Positions 8,382 through 19,438 are shown, counted from the first letter of the stretch. The stretch is DNA of 64,000 nt from Micromonospora avicenniae (GCF_900156065.1 NZ_FTNF01000019.1:1-64000); one strand, 5' to 3'. A program made the numbers and translations. Notes: a model not told the origin generated them from the letters alone.

Positions 8382-8732
8382 TCAGCGTTCCACCAGGATG
8401 TCGTGTCCGAGATCCAGCAGAGAGTGCCGCCACTCGTCGTCGGCGTTGCCGCGCGGCGGCCGGGCGTCCACCAGGGACTGGATACGGTCGACGGCGTCCC
8501 GCATCACCTCGATGTCCTCCGGGGTGAGGTCCACCTTCCGTTTGGTCAGCACCCGCAGGATGTGCCGCCCCGGCTCCGGCAGGTTGAGGTCCGGGTCGGG
8601 GCCGAACGCCTCCTCACCCGAGCCGCGGGTCAGCAGCCACTGTCGCAGCTGTTCGGACGGGACGTTGACCTGCGCGTGGAAGTCGTCCCAGAGCACCTCA
8701 ACCTCGGGATCGAGCCGCTGCTCGCGTACCAT
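8382..8732 (-). CDS. DUF3140 protein, third gene of the clpC-like operon
   Basis: 116 residues that match the actinobacterial DUF3140 pattern: LWDDFHAQVNVPSEQLRQWL, then SGEEAFGPDPDL, and a C-terminus with DEWRHSLLDLGHD. Function is unknown; the family is often near stress or chaperone genes. GGAGAGGAG stands before the ATG at 8732, and the start overlaps the upstream stop by one base (TGATG), so translation is coupled to the preceding small gene. Confidence 0.85.
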   Translation of the reverse strand: MVREQRLDPEVEVLWDDFHAQVNVPSEQLRQWLLTRGSGEEAFGPDPDLNLPEPGRHILRVLTKRKVDLTPEDIEVMRDAVDRIQSLVDARPPRGNADDEWRHSLLDLGHDILVER

Positions 8733-8949
8733 CAGGTCTCCTCTCCGGGTGGCGGCCCGGACGCCTCCGGGTCTGCCTCGTCGTCGGTCTTGCGGCGCCA
8801 GCCTTCCGCCGGCATGCGGACCCGAGCCGGGTTGGCCGTGGGTCGGGCCTGGATCGGCTCGGCGTGCTCGGACTCCTCCCGCGGCTCCTCCGTCTCCGGA
8901 GGCTTCTCCGTCTCGGGCGGACGCTCCGGCTCGGGCCGCTCCGGCCGGC

Positions 8950-8953
<4 letters not shown>
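8732..8953 (-). CDS. Proline/glutamate-rich small hypothetical protein
   Basis: 73 residues, N-terminal half almost only P, E, R, K and T (MSRPERPEPERPPETEKPPE), probably disordered. Its ATG overlaps the stop of the clpC-like gene (ATGA, 8950-8953) and its own stop overlaps the DUF3140 start. The tight overlaps support real translation. Unknown function; it may be an adaptor or linker for its neighbours, which is inference only. Confidence 0.65.
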
Positions 8954-11508
<2,555 letters not shown>

Positions 11509-11546
11509 CTCTGTCCTCCGCAGTCGCGCGCGACGGTCGGCAGGGG

Positions 11547-11571
11547 CTACCCGGCGGTCGGCCCGACAAAC
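11547..11571 (-). promoter_or_regulatory. SigF/SigB-type promoter of the clpC-like operon
   Basis: On the minus strand GTTT (11571-11568), 15 bases, then GGGTAG (11552-11547). The ATG follows 38 bases further on. Confidence 0.6.
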
Positions 11572-11739
11572 GCCGCGAGGGTTCCACCGGGGCCGGGCGT
11601 CCGCCTTCTCGTTCCGGACCCCGGCCCGCCGCGCGCCGACGCGCCGGGAGCCGCCCGCCGACACGTCGGAAGCCACCCGCGACGCGCCGGGAGCCGGCAT
11701 CGCCGGAGCGGTGGGCGGCCGGAATGGCAGGCTGTGGCC

Positions 11740-12231
11740 ATGGACGTACGGCCGCTGCTGATCGTGGACGCCGCGAACGTGGTCGGCTCGCGCCCGGACG
11801 GGTGGTGGCGGGACCGGGCCGGGGCGACCGCCCGGTTACGCGACTCGCTCGCCGGGGTGGGCGAGGTCGGGGTGCCCCCGCAGCTGCTGCCGCCGGTGCT
11901 GGTGGTGCTGGTGGTGGAGGGCCGCGCCCGGGACGTACCGGCCGTGCCGGGGGTCGAGGTGGTCTCCGCCCGGGGATCGGGCGACGACGCCATCGTCGAC
12001 CTGGTCCGGGCCGCCCCGCAACGCCGGCGCATCGTCGTCACGGCCGACCGTGAGCTGCGGGAACGGGTCGCCACGGAGGGTGCGGAGGTGTACGGACCGC
12101 GCTGGCTGCTCGACGCCGCGGAGAACCGGCGGACGGGGCCCGCGATGGAGACGCAAGATGCCTCCAGTGTCCCGCCAATCGGACTCCGGGCGCTTCAGGG
12201 TGACAAGCGGTCACCGGGGCAGGAACACTGA
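11740..12231 (+). CDS. NYN/PIN-like ribonuclease-domain protein
   Basis: A 163-residue protein with the NYN (PIN-like) nuclease fold. It opens with LLIVDAANVVGSRPDGWWRD, giving the first acidic residue of the metal site, and carries SGDDAIV and VVTADRELRERV for the remaining acidic residues. The family is expected to cut RNA with Mg2+ or Mn2+. It ends 70 bases before the FtsK-centred cassette on the same strand, so a link is possible but unproven. The ATG at 11740 was chosen at the point where recognisable family sequence begins. Confidence 0.75.
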   Translation: MDVRPLLIVDAANVVGSRPDGWWRDRAGATARLRDSLAGVGEVGVPPQLLPPVLVVLVVEGRARDVPAVPGVEVVSARGSGDDAIVDLVRAAPQRRRIVVTADRELRERVATEGAEVYGPRWLLDAAENRRTGPAMETQDASSVPPIGLRALQGDKRSPGQEH

Positions 12232-12301
12232 CAGGGCGGATGTCTTCCCGCCGTACGGATAGGCTCTAATGAAGGCCTCCCTGCCCCCAGGAGGTACCCC
12301 C

Positions 12302-12562
12302 GTGGCGAGCGTCGCCGAGCTCAAGGCCGCCATCGACGTTGCACTGGAACAGATCGGCGACGGCCAGAGCGCCGTCCAGGCCGCCGGCGAGAAACTGGCC
12401 GAGGCGCAGCAGACCCTGGCCGGAGCGTTGGAGGGCAGCGAACACGAGACGGTCAGCGCGGCACAGGCCTCGCTGACCCAGGCCGGCCAGGAGCTGGAGG
12501 AGTGCCTCGCGGCCACCCTGGTGGCCGTCGAGCAGGCGCAGCTCTACGTCGCGGCCCTGTAG
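12302..12562 (+). CDS. Small all-helical protein, first gene of the FtsK cassette
   Basis: 86 residues, very rich in A, E, Q and L, predicted as a two-helix hairpin with a turn near LEGSEHET. Size and shape recall WXG100 (ESAT-6-like) proteins, but there is no WxG motif and no clear YxxxD/E tail (it ends QLYVAAL). The GTG at 12302 is preferred over an ATG eleven codons upstream because AGGAGG lies seven bases before it. Seven bases separate it from the next gene. Function unknown. Confidence 0.7.
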   Translation: MASVAELKAAIDVALEQIGDGQSAVQAAGEKLAEAQQTLAGALEGSEHETVSAAQASLTQAGQELEECLAATLVAVEQAQLYVAAL

Positions 12563-12569
12563 GCACGCC

Positions 12570-13673
12570 GTGTCGATAGTCGAGGATGTCGGCGCGCAGG
12601 TCCGCGCCGCTGCCGAGGAGCTGCCGCTCGGTCTGGTCGGCCAGGCGCTCGAGAAGTTCGGCCTGGCCGGCGAACGGCTTCGATGGGTACGCCAGGAATC
12701 GGCCAACCCGATGGGGGTGCCGGAGCTCTCCGCCGCCACCGAGCACCTCGAGTCCGCCGGGTACGCGCTGCGGCTGGCCCAGGAACAGCTCGCGGCGTAC
12801 CTGGCCGCGATCGGGCTCGGCGCCGACGGTGCCGGGCCGGCGCGTGAACCCGGCTCCGAGCGGCCCCGGCACGACGCGCCCCGGGACGCGGCCCCGGTCG
12901 TCGTACCGTCGCAACCAGCCGAGCAGGTACGGCTGCGACGGTGGTGGTCGGTACGGGTGGCGGAGCTGACCGGGGGCCCGGAGAGCGCCGACGAGCCGGA
13001 CGAGCGGATCACCGACTCCGCCGAGCTGCTGCGCCGGGTGGCACGCGGGGTACGCGCCGGTGACCGGGACCGGCTGCGTACCGAGCTGCGCCGGGCGCAC
13101 GCCGACGTCGGGCTGGGCCTGGCCGCGCTCACCCCGCCGCTGCTGCGTGACCTGGCCTCCCAGCTGCTCGGGCACCCGCCCCGCGCCGATGATCTGAACC
13201 GGCTGCGCGGCGAGCTGGACGGCCGCGTACGGGACCTGCTGCCCGGTCTTCCGGCCCCGGCGCTGGAGACGCTGCTGGCCCGGGTGTGCCGCATGCCCCC
13301 GCCGCGCCGGTCCGGGGAGGCGCCGCACGCCGCTGACTCCGCGGTGGCCGGCGGGGTGCTGACCGGCGTGCTCCTCGCCCGCCTCGGCCGGGATCTGCCC
13401 GCTGACCCACCGAGCCGACCTGGCACGGACGAGGCGGCGCCGGCGGGCGGGCGCGACAGCGGGCGGGCGGGCGGCGAGCGGACCGGACGCGCCGATCCCG
13501 GTCGCGGTGGGCAGGCATTCGGGCGAGCCGCCTCGGGCGGGTCCGCCGGCGCCCGGCCCGACCGTGCGCCGCTGGGCGGGCCGGCGGATCGGGCGCCGGC
13601 GGGCGCGGGCACCCGATCGACCCGGACGGGCCCGTGGGCCGACGCGCCGCGACGCCGGGGTAGCGATGGCTGA
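12570..13673 (+). CDS. Helical hypothetical protein, second gene of the FtsK cassette
   Basis: 367 residues starting from GTG. Residues 1-90 and about 115-265 are helical, with heptad-like A/L/E patterning. The last 80 are G/A/R/P-rich and probably disordered. No known domain and no signal peptide. Its end overlaps the ATPase start by eight bases, implying translational coupling and joint function with the FtsK-like protein. It might be a substrate, an adaptor or a structural partner; the sequence does not decide. Confidence 0.65.
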   Translation: MSIVEDVGAQVRAAAEELPLGLVGQALEKFGLAGERLRWVRQESANPMGVPELSAATEHLESAGYALRLAQEQLAAYLAAIGLGADGAGPAREPGSERPRHDAPRDAAPVVVPSQPAEQVRLRRWWSVRVAELTGGPESADEPDERITDSAELLRRVARGVRAGDRDRLRTELRRAHADVGLGLAALTPPLLRDLASQLLGHPPRADDLNRLRGELDGRVRDLLPGLPAPALETLLARVCRMPPPRRSGEAPHAADSAVAGGVLTGVLLARLGRDLPADPPSRPGTDEAAPAGGRDSGRAGGERTGRADPGRGGQAFGRAASGGSAGARPDRAPLGGPADRAPAGAGTRSTRTGPWADAPRRRGSDG

Positions 13674-16338
13674 CCGGCGCGCGCAGCTGGTCAGCCGGGT
13701 CCGGGACACGCTCGCCGACGCACTCGGCGCGGCCCGCACCCGGCTCTTCGCCGCCCAGACGGACCTGACCGCCGGGCGGGAACGGCTGTCCCGCGTTCGC
13801 CGGGCCGCCGCCGAGGTGCCGGAGCGGGTCGGCGCGGAACGGGACCGTCGCCTCGCCGAGATCGACGAGCGGCACGCCGCTCGGATCGCCGAGCTGGCCG
13901 GCCGGGCCGCCGAAGCCGCCCGGTGGGAGGCGCCGGGCGCCGCCGCCGAGGAGTGGTCCCGCTGGCACGCCACGCCCGCCGAACGGTCCGAGCCGCCCGG
14001 CCCGCTGCGGGTCGGCACCCTCGGCATCCCGGGCGCCGAGCCGGTGCCGGCCCTCGTGCCGCTGCTCGACGCGGGTCACGTCGAGCTCTCCGGCGCCGAC
14101 CGGGACGGCTGCGACGCGGTGGTCTCCGCGCTGCTGCTGCGTGCCCTCGGCCGGGCCGACGCCGGTGCCGTCCGGCTGATGGGGTACGACCCGGAGCATC
14201 TGGGTGGGGGGCTGGCCGGTTTCGCCCCGCTCGGCACGGCCGGACTGCTCACCTTCGTCGGGCCGGGTGGCCTCAGCCGGCTCCTCGACGACCTGGTCGA
14301 GCAGATCCGCCGGATCAACGAGACGGTGCTGGCCGGCGAGCACAGCTCGCTGCGGGAGTTGGCCGCCACGACCGGCCGCCGGCCTGAACCGTGGCGGGTG
14401 GCGGTTCTGCTCGGCGGCGACGAGTTGTCCCGCCACGAGCGCGGCCAGCTCGACCGGGTGGTCCGCACGGGCGCCGCGTGCGGGGTGCACCTCGTGGTCC
14501 GGGGGGTGGCGTTGCCGGACCACCCGACGGTCACCAGGCTGGTGGCCGAGCCGGACGGCGCGCGTATCGGAGGTCCACCCGGCCTGCCCGTCGCGCTCGA
14601 CCCGTCGCCGCCGGCGGCGCTGGTCACCGAGACCTGCCGGGACGTGGCGGCGCGGGTGAACGCCGGCCCGCCGCCGGCCCCGTTCACCGACCTGCTGCCG
14701 CCGCCGGAGCGGATGTGGCGGGAGGACTCGGCCACCGGACTCAGCGCGCCGATCGGCGAGGGGCCGCGCGGTCGGCCCGTGCTGCTGACGTTGGGCGACT
14801 ACCCGCCGCACGCGCTGATCGGCGGCCCGTCCGGCACCGGCAAGACCAATCTGATCTTCGCCTGGATCGGGGCGCTCGCCGCCCGCTACTCCCCCGCCGA
14901 GCTGGAGTTCTACCTGCTCGACTTCAAGGAGGGGGTGTCGTTCGCCCGGTTCGCGCAGGGCCGGCGTGACCCCAGCTGGCTGCCGCACATGCGGCTGGTG
15001 GGGATCAACGTCAACACCGACCGGGAGTTCGGGCTCGCACTGCTGCGGTTCCTCGCCGAGGAGCTGCGCCGGCGCGCCGACGCGGCGAAGAAGCACGAGG
15101 TCACCAAGCTCGCCGAGCTGCGCGCGGTGGACCCGACCGGCCGTTGGCCGCGGATCGTGGCGGTGGTCGACGAGTTCCAGATGCTGCTCGCCGGGCGGGA
15201 CGTCGTCGCCCGGGAGGCCGCCGATCTGCTGGAGGACCTGGCCCGCCGGGGCCGCTCGCAGGGCATCCACCTGGTGCTCGCCTCGCAGGACGTACGCGGG
15301 ATCGAGGCGCTGTGGGGGCGGCCGGCCCTGGTCGCCCAGTTCACCCTGCGGATCGCGCTGCCGAAGGCGCTGCGGATCCTCGCCGAGCGCAACGACGCGG
15401 CTCAGTCGCTGCCCCGCTGGCATGCGGTCATCAACGCCGAGTCGGGGCTGCCGGAGGGGAACCAGGTGGCCCGGATCCCGTCGGCCAGTGACTGGGAGAC
15501 GTGGAGCGGCCTGCAGCATCGGCTGTGGCGGATGCGCCCGCAGGACGCCGCGCCGGCCCGGCTCTTCGACGGCGACGCGATTCCCCGCCTGGTCGACGCG
15601 CCGGACTTCCGCGCGCTGGCCCCCGGCGACGGTACGAACCGTGGCCCGGTCGCGCTGCTCGGCGAGATCATCGACGTGCAGGCCCGCTCGGCGGCGCTGC
15701 GGCTGCCCCGAGCGCCGGGACGGAACCTGGCGGTGCTCGGCACCCGGGTCGACGAGGCGTGCGCGGTGCTCGACGCGGCGGCCCGCTCGCTGGCGCGGCA
15801 GCACCCACCGGGCACCGCCCGGTTCTCCATCGCCTGCCTCGACCCGGACGCCGATCCGATCGCCCGTGCCCTCTACGAGGACCTCGCCGACGACGCCGCC
15901 TGGTACGACGAGGAGACGGTCCCCGAGTTGATGGCCGAGACCGCGGACGGGTTGGACACCTCCGCCGGGGACCCGCACTACCTGCTGCTGTTCGCGGTGG
16001 ACGCGGCGGCCGGCGCGCTGGCCGCCCGGGTCGGTCGGCGGACCGGGCTGGAGCAGCTGCGCCGGATCCTGCACGACGGGCCGGAACGGCGTACCCACGT
16101 GCTGGCCTGGTGGCGGGGCGTGGCGCGGATGCGCGCGGATCTCGGCGGCCCGGCGGCGCGCACGGACCAGATCGGCGCCTGGGTGGCGCTCGACACGCAC
16201 GGCGGCGAGCTGGGCTCCTCGCTGTATCCGGGCACCGGCGGCCCGGACTGGTATCCCCGCCCGTGGCGTGGGCTCTTCTTCGACCGGGCCGTGCACCGCA
16301 CCGGCCAAGTGATCATCCCCTATGGACCATCGCGATGA
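13666..16338 (+). CDS. FtsK/SpoIIIE-type ATPase
   Basis: 890 residues. An N-terminal coiled coil (1-100) has no transmembrane helices. It is followed by an intermediate domain, then an FtsK/SpoIIIE motor with Walker A GGPSGTGKTN at 386-395 and Walker B VAVVDEFQ near 500. A C-terminal segment around GRNLAVLGTRVDEACAVL resembles a second motor domain that has lost its Walker A lysine, a tandem arrangement seen in EccC-type proteins. It could pump DNA or protein. The ATG at 13666 overlaps the previous gene, and its stop overlaps the next start (ATGA). Confidence 0.85.
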   Translation: MADRRAQLVSRVRDTLADALGAARTRLFAAQTDLTAGRERLSRVRRAAAEVPERVGAERDRRLAEIDERHAARIAELAGRAAEAARWEAPGAAAEEWSRWHATPAERSEPPGPLRVGTLGIPGAEPVPALVPLLDAGHVELSGADRDGCDAVVSALLLRALGRADAGAVRLMGYDPEHLGGGLAGFAPLGTAGLLTFVGPGGLSRLLDDLVEQIRRINETVLAGEHSSLRELAATTGRRPEPWRVAVLLGGDELSRHERGQLDRVVRTGAACGVHLVVRGVALPDHPTVTRLVAEPDGARIGGPPGLPVALDPSPPAALVTETCRDVAARVNAGPPPAPFTDLLPPPERMWREDSATGLSAPIGEGPRGRPVLLTLGDYPPHALIGGPSGTGKTNLIFAWIGALAARYSPAELEFYLLDFKEGVSFARFAQGRRDPSWLPHMRLVGINVNTDREFGLALLRFLAEELRRRADAAKKHEVTKLAELRAVDPTGRWPRIVAVVDEFQMLLAGRDVVAREAADLLEDLARRGRSQGIHLVLASQDVRGIEALWGRPALVAQFTLRIALPKALRILAERNDAAQSLPRWHAVINAESGLPEGNQVARIPSASDWETWSGLQHRLWRMRPQDAAPARLFDGDAIPRLVDAPDFRALAPGDGTNRGPVALLGEIIDVQARSAALRLPRAPGRNLAVLGTRVDEACAVLDAAARSLARQHPPGTARFSIACLDPDADPIARALYEDLADDAAWYDEETVPELMAETADGLDTSAGDPHYLLLFAVDAAAGALAARVGRRTGLEQLRRILHDGPERRTHVLAWWRGVARMRADLGGPAARTDQIGAWVALDTHGGELGSSLYPGTGGPDWYPRPWRGLFFDRAVHRTGQVIIPYGPSR

Positions 16339-17000
16339 ACCAACCAGTCGCCAGTGAGACGTACGCGGCGCAGGTGCGCAGGCTGGCCGACCTCAGCGCC
16401 CGCGTGCACGCCCAGCGGGAGGAGGCGCAGACCTGGCACGAACGGCAGTGCGCCGCCGCCCGACGAGCCGTCGCCGAGGCCGAGGAGCAGGTCGCACACG
16501 CCGAACGGGAGCTGGCCGAGGCGCGGCAGCTCCAGGAGCGGGTGGACGCGGAGGCGGCGCACCTGTGGCAGCTGCTGCGCGAGCGACTCGGCGCCGCCGG
16601 ACGGCGGCTGGCCGGCCCGCCACCGCCCACGTCGGGCGTGGACGGCGACCCGGTGCTGCTGCTGGGCCGGGTGCGCGAGCTGCTCGACCGCACCCGCCAA
16701 CCGGGTGAGCTGCCCGGCTCGGTCAACCCGCTGCTCGCCGCCTGCGGGGTGGCCGGCGCCGTGCTCGCGTACGCCCTCGGCGCGGGCGCCCGCGCGGCCG
16801 GGGTGGGCTACGGCGGCGACCTGGCGGTCGGGATGCCGGTGCTGGCGCTGGTGGTGACGTTGCTCGGCCCGCTGGTCGGGCTGGTGCCGGCGAGGGTGCT
16901 GGCCGACCGGCGGAACGCCGTGCTGGGGCCACGCCCGATCACCGTGGTGCTGGCCGCCGGAGTGGTGGCCACCGTGATACTGCTGGTCCTCTTCCGCTGA
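16335..17000 (+). CDS. Coiled-coil membrane protein, last gene of the FtsK cassette
   Basis: 221 residues. The first 100 form a long charged coiled coil (ARRAVAEAEEQVAHAERELA). The last 90 hold three hydrophobic helices (LLAACGVAGAVLAYALGAG, AVGMPVLALVVTLLGPLVGL, and a final helix ending LLVLFR). It overlaps the FtsK-like gene by four bases. A cytoplasmic coiled coil on a membrane anchor would suit a docking partner for the soluble ATPase. No family is recognised. Confidence 0.7.
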   Translation: MNQPVASETYAAQVRRLADLSARVHAQREEAQTWHERQCAAARRAVAEAEEQVAHAERELAEARQLQERVDAEAAHLWQLLRERLGAAGRRLAGPPPPTSGVDGDPVLLLGRVRELLDRTRQPGELPGSVNPLLAACGVAGAVLAYALGAGARAAGVGYGGDLAVGMPVLALVVTLLGPLVGLVPARVLADRRNAVLGPRPITVVLAAGVVATVILLVLFR

Positions 17001-17064
17001 CCGGCGCGACGGCGTCGAGCGGGCGGCTGCCCCGGCCGGGCGGTACGCGGCGGCTGATCGCGGC

Positions 17065-18345
17065 TCAGGCGGGAACGACCACCGCTTCGCGGAGCAGGCG
17101 GCGGGCCAGGACGAGCCGGTCGGCGTCCTCCGCCAGGCCGGGCAGGTCGCCGACCCGGCCGACCGTGCCGGTGAGCAGGGCGCGAACCGCCGCTTCGCAC
17201 TGCGCCGGCAGCGTGACGCTCCGGTCGAACAGCCGCAAGACCACCCGGTCCGCACCCTCGGGGGCCAGCTGCCAGCGCAGCCCGGGGCGCAGGGTGAGCC
17301 GGCTGTCGGCGTTCAGGGTCTCGATCGCGGCGGCCTGGGCGAGCGGGCGGATCGGCGCCGGCCGGGCGGCCGGCCAGGCACGTCGGCGCAGCCCGGCGGC
17401 GACCGCCGCCGGATCGACGCGCAGCAGCCAGTCCCGCAGCGCCTCGACCGTCTCGGTGAGTTCCGGTTCGATGGCGTCCGGGTCGGCCACGTCCGTGCCG
17501 AGCGGCAGGCCGGCACGCAGCCGGCGGTCCTCGACGGCGAGCGCCAGCAACTCCTCGACCAGCGCGTAGCGGGTCAGGGCGCGTACGCCCACGGTCAGGT
17601 GCAGCGAGCTGTACTCCTGCGCCTGCGCGCTGTGCAGCCAGCCGCGAGGCAGGTAGAGCGCGTCACCGGGGGCGAGCACCACGTCGAGTGCGGCCGGCCC
17701 CTGCGCGGTGGCGGCGACCTCGTCGGCCCGGCCGCCCCACGGCTGTTTCTCGAGCGGGTCGGGCAGCACCGGCGGGTGGATCCGCCAGTGTTTGCGGCCG
17801 TCCACCTGGAGCACGAAGACGTCGTGGGTGTCGTAGTGGGTGGCGAAGCCCTGGTTCCCGGCCGGGGTGAGGTACGCGTTGACCTGCAACGGCTGGCCGA
17901 GTGCGAGACCCAGGTCGCGGGCGAAGTCGATCAGCGGTGGCCAGGTACGGTGCAGACCCTGCAACACCAGGGTCGCGCCGGCCGCGTACTGCTCCAGCAC
18001 CCGCTCGTCGAGCACCTGGTCGCCGATCTCGGCCCCGGCGCCACCGCCACCGGTCCAGCGTCCGGGCGGCACGAGTTCGCCGTCGCGGGCGATGCGCAGG
18101 AAGGGCGTACGCAGGCCGCGCCGGCTGAGCAGCTCGTCGGCGTCGGCGGGGCTGAACAGGTCGGTGAAGCCGGACGGGTCGGGCAGCTCGTCGGCACGGG
18201 AGAGCAGCGGGGTCTGGCCCCAGTGCGCGGCGGCGAACTTCGCCGGTTCGACGGCCACACACCGGGCCAGCGCCGTCGACCCGGTCGTGGACGGCGCCGC
18301 CGGGCGGCCGTGGCCGCCCGGCGGGTCGATGCGCGTCATCACCAT
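17065..18345 (-). CDS. JmjC/cupin-type Fe(II)/2-oxoglutarate oxygenase
   Basis: 426 residues of the bacterial ribosomal-oxygenase-like (RoxA/YcfD) class. The iron triad is clear: H170 and D172 in THYDTHD and H238 in LPRGWLHSA, with K185 (GRKHW) a possible 2-oxoglutarate contact. A C-terminal helical and winged-helix-like part follows. Such enzymes hydroxylate protein side chains. It starts three bases after the stop of the repeat peptide gene, which makes that peptide a candidate substrate. ATG 18345 has no strong ribosome-binding site, and ATG 18339 is an alternative. Confidence 0.8.
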   Translation of the reverse strand: MVMTRIDPPGGHGRPAAPSTTGSTALARCVAVEPAKFAAAHWGQTPLLSRADELPDPSGFTDLFSPADADELLSRRGLRTPFLRIARDGELVPPGRWTGGGGAGAEIGDQVLDERVLEQYAAGATLVLQGLHRTWPPLIDFARDLGLALGQPLQVNAYLTPAGNQGFATHYDTHDVFVLQVDGRKHWRIHPPVLPDPLEKQPWGGRADEVAATAQGPAALDVVLAPGDALYLPRGWLHSAQAQEYSSLHLTVGVRALTRYALVEELLALAVEDRRLRAGLPLGTDVADPDAIEPELTETVEALRDWLLRVDPAAVAAGLRRRAWPAARPAPIRPLAQAAAIETLNADSRLTLRPGLRWQLAPEGADRVVLRLFDRSVTLPAQCEAAVRALLTGTVGRVGDLPGLAEDADRLVLARRLLREAVVVPA

Positions 18346-18348
18346 TCG

Positions 18349-18591
18349 TCAGCGAGCGCTGCCGTCGGCGCCGCCGTCCTGCTTGCCCGGCGTCGCGCCA
18401 CCGTCGGCCGGGCCCTCGGCGCCACCGTCCGCGCCGCCGTCCTGCTTGCCCGGCGTCGCGCCCCCATCGGCCGGGCCCTCGGCGCCACCGTCCGCGCCGC
18501 CGTCCTGCTTGCCCGGCGTCGCGCCCCCATCGGCCGGGCCCTCGGCGCCACCGGCGCCGCTGGTGGTCATGTCGTCGTCGCTGAGTGCCAT
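18349..18591 (-). CDS. Repeat peptide: three perfect 21-residue repeats
   Basis: 80 residues: a 13-residue leader-like start (MALSDDDMTTSGA), then three identical copies of GGAEGPADGGATPGKQDGGAD (residues 14-34, 35-55, 56-76), then GSAR. GAGGGAG stands five bases before the ATG. All three base differences between DNA copies are synonymous, which supports selection on the protein. It lies three bases upstream of a JmjC-type oxygenase. It could be a precursor peptide, a disordered stress protein or a hydroxylation target. I know no named family for it. Confidence 0.75.
   Translation of the reverse strand: MALSDDDMTTSGAGGAEGPADGGATPGKQDGGADGGAEGPADGGATPGKQDGGADGGAEGPADGGATPGKQDGGADGSAR
18364..18552. 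repeat. Three tandem 63-base repeats
   Basis: Units 18364-18426, 18427-18489 and 18490-18552. The last two are identical; the first differs from them at three bases. They encode the three peptide repeats on the minus strand. Confidence 0.9.
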
Positions 18592-18645
18592 CGGTGCTCC
18601 CTCGTGCCGCCCCGCCGTACGCAGGGGATCATCGTGCAGCGAGTG

Positions 18646-18670
18646 CTACCCCTGCGCTCGCTTGCCTAAC
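18646..18670 (-). promoter_or_regulatory. Variant SigF/SigB-type promoter of the repeat-peptide operon
   Basis: On the minus strand GTTA (18670-18667), 15 bases, then GGGTAG (18651-18646), one base off the GTTT form. GAGGTTAGGC next to it resembles half of a DtxR/IdeR iron box, too incomplete to call. Confidence 0.4.
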
Positions 18671-18832
18671 CTCACGGTAGACGTCCGGATTGGCGGGCAC
18701 GGGCGGTTCCCGGTGAGCCCGGCGCCACGACGAGGCACGCCCGAGCGGGCGGTACCCAGCGGCGCGCGGCCGCCCACCCGGCACGCGGTCTCCGACGGTG
18801 GCAGGATGAGCCGGACGGTGCAGGAGGTGTCG

Positions 18833-19381
18833 ATGACCGAGCCGACGGTGACTCCACTCGAACCGGTGACCGAGGACCGGCGGCGCGCCGTGGCCGTGGT
18901 GGCCCACCCCGCTGACCTGAAGTTCGACACGGCGGCGGCGGTGGCCCGTCGGACGGGCCGGGCAAGCGGGTCGTCTGCTGGTAGGCCACCGATGATCCTG
19001 CTCGGCACGTCGGGCTGGCAATACCGCGACTGGCGGGGCCGGTTCTACCCGGCCGGCCTGCCGCAACGGCTCTGGCTGGAGCACTTCGCCGGGCGGTTCG
19101 CCACGGTGGAGGTGAACAACGCCTTCTACCGGCTGCCGGAACGGGACACGTTCGCGGCGTGGCGGGCACGTACGCCCGACGACTTCTGCGTGGCGGTGAA
19201 GATGAGCCGCTACCTCACCCACATCAAGCGGCTGCGCGAGCCGGCCGAGCCGGTGGCGAGGTTTCTCGACCGGGCCACTGCGCTCGGCGACCGGCTCGGG
19301 CCAGTGCTGCTGCAACTGCCGCCCACCCTCGCGGCGGACGTGCCGGCGCTCGACTGTGCCGAAGGGACGGGCTTCAGGTGA
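18833..19381 (+). pseudogene. Chimeric remnant: PIG-L deacetylase start fused to a truncated DUF72 gene
   Basis: A good ribosome-binding site (GGAGGT) precedes ATG 18833. The first 50 residues resemble a PIG-L/LmbE deacetylase start (RAVAVVAHPADLKFDTAAAV), but the AHPDDxE zinc motif is spoiled (AHPADLK). The frame slips at GKRVV, and the family match ends near 18985. From ATG 18992 the same frame gives a DUF72 start (MILLGTSGWQYRDWRGRFYP) that breaks off after LLQLPPTLAADVPALD at 19381, about half the usual length. Both parts are probably non-functional; a short fused product is possible. Confidence 0.75.
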
Positions 19382-19404
19382 GCCGCGCCCCGGCGGGGTG
19401 AGCC

Positions 19405-19428
19405 GCCCGCCCCCGGATCGGGGCGGGC
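19405..19428. terminator. Hairpin between convergent genes
   Basis: GCCCGCCCC (19405-19413) pairs perfectly with 19420-19428 around six bases, between the DUF72 remnant and the DUF2267 gene. Confidence 0.5.
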
Positions 19429-19438
19429 CGGCGTCACC

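Noticed and set aside
13129..16308. 1059-codon minus-strand frame opposite the FtsK-like gene
   Set aside because: Composition-driven antisense frame; the plus strand has motifs and overlapping gene starts.
18361..18560. Plus-strand repeats AVLLARRRAPIGRALGAT as a membrane repeat protein
   Set aside because: Opposite strand has the ribosome-binding site, operon context and silent-only differences, so coding is on the minus strand.
18655..18675. DtxR/IdeR iron box before the repeat-peptide operon
   Set aside because: Only the left half matches the 19-base consensus; the right half does not.
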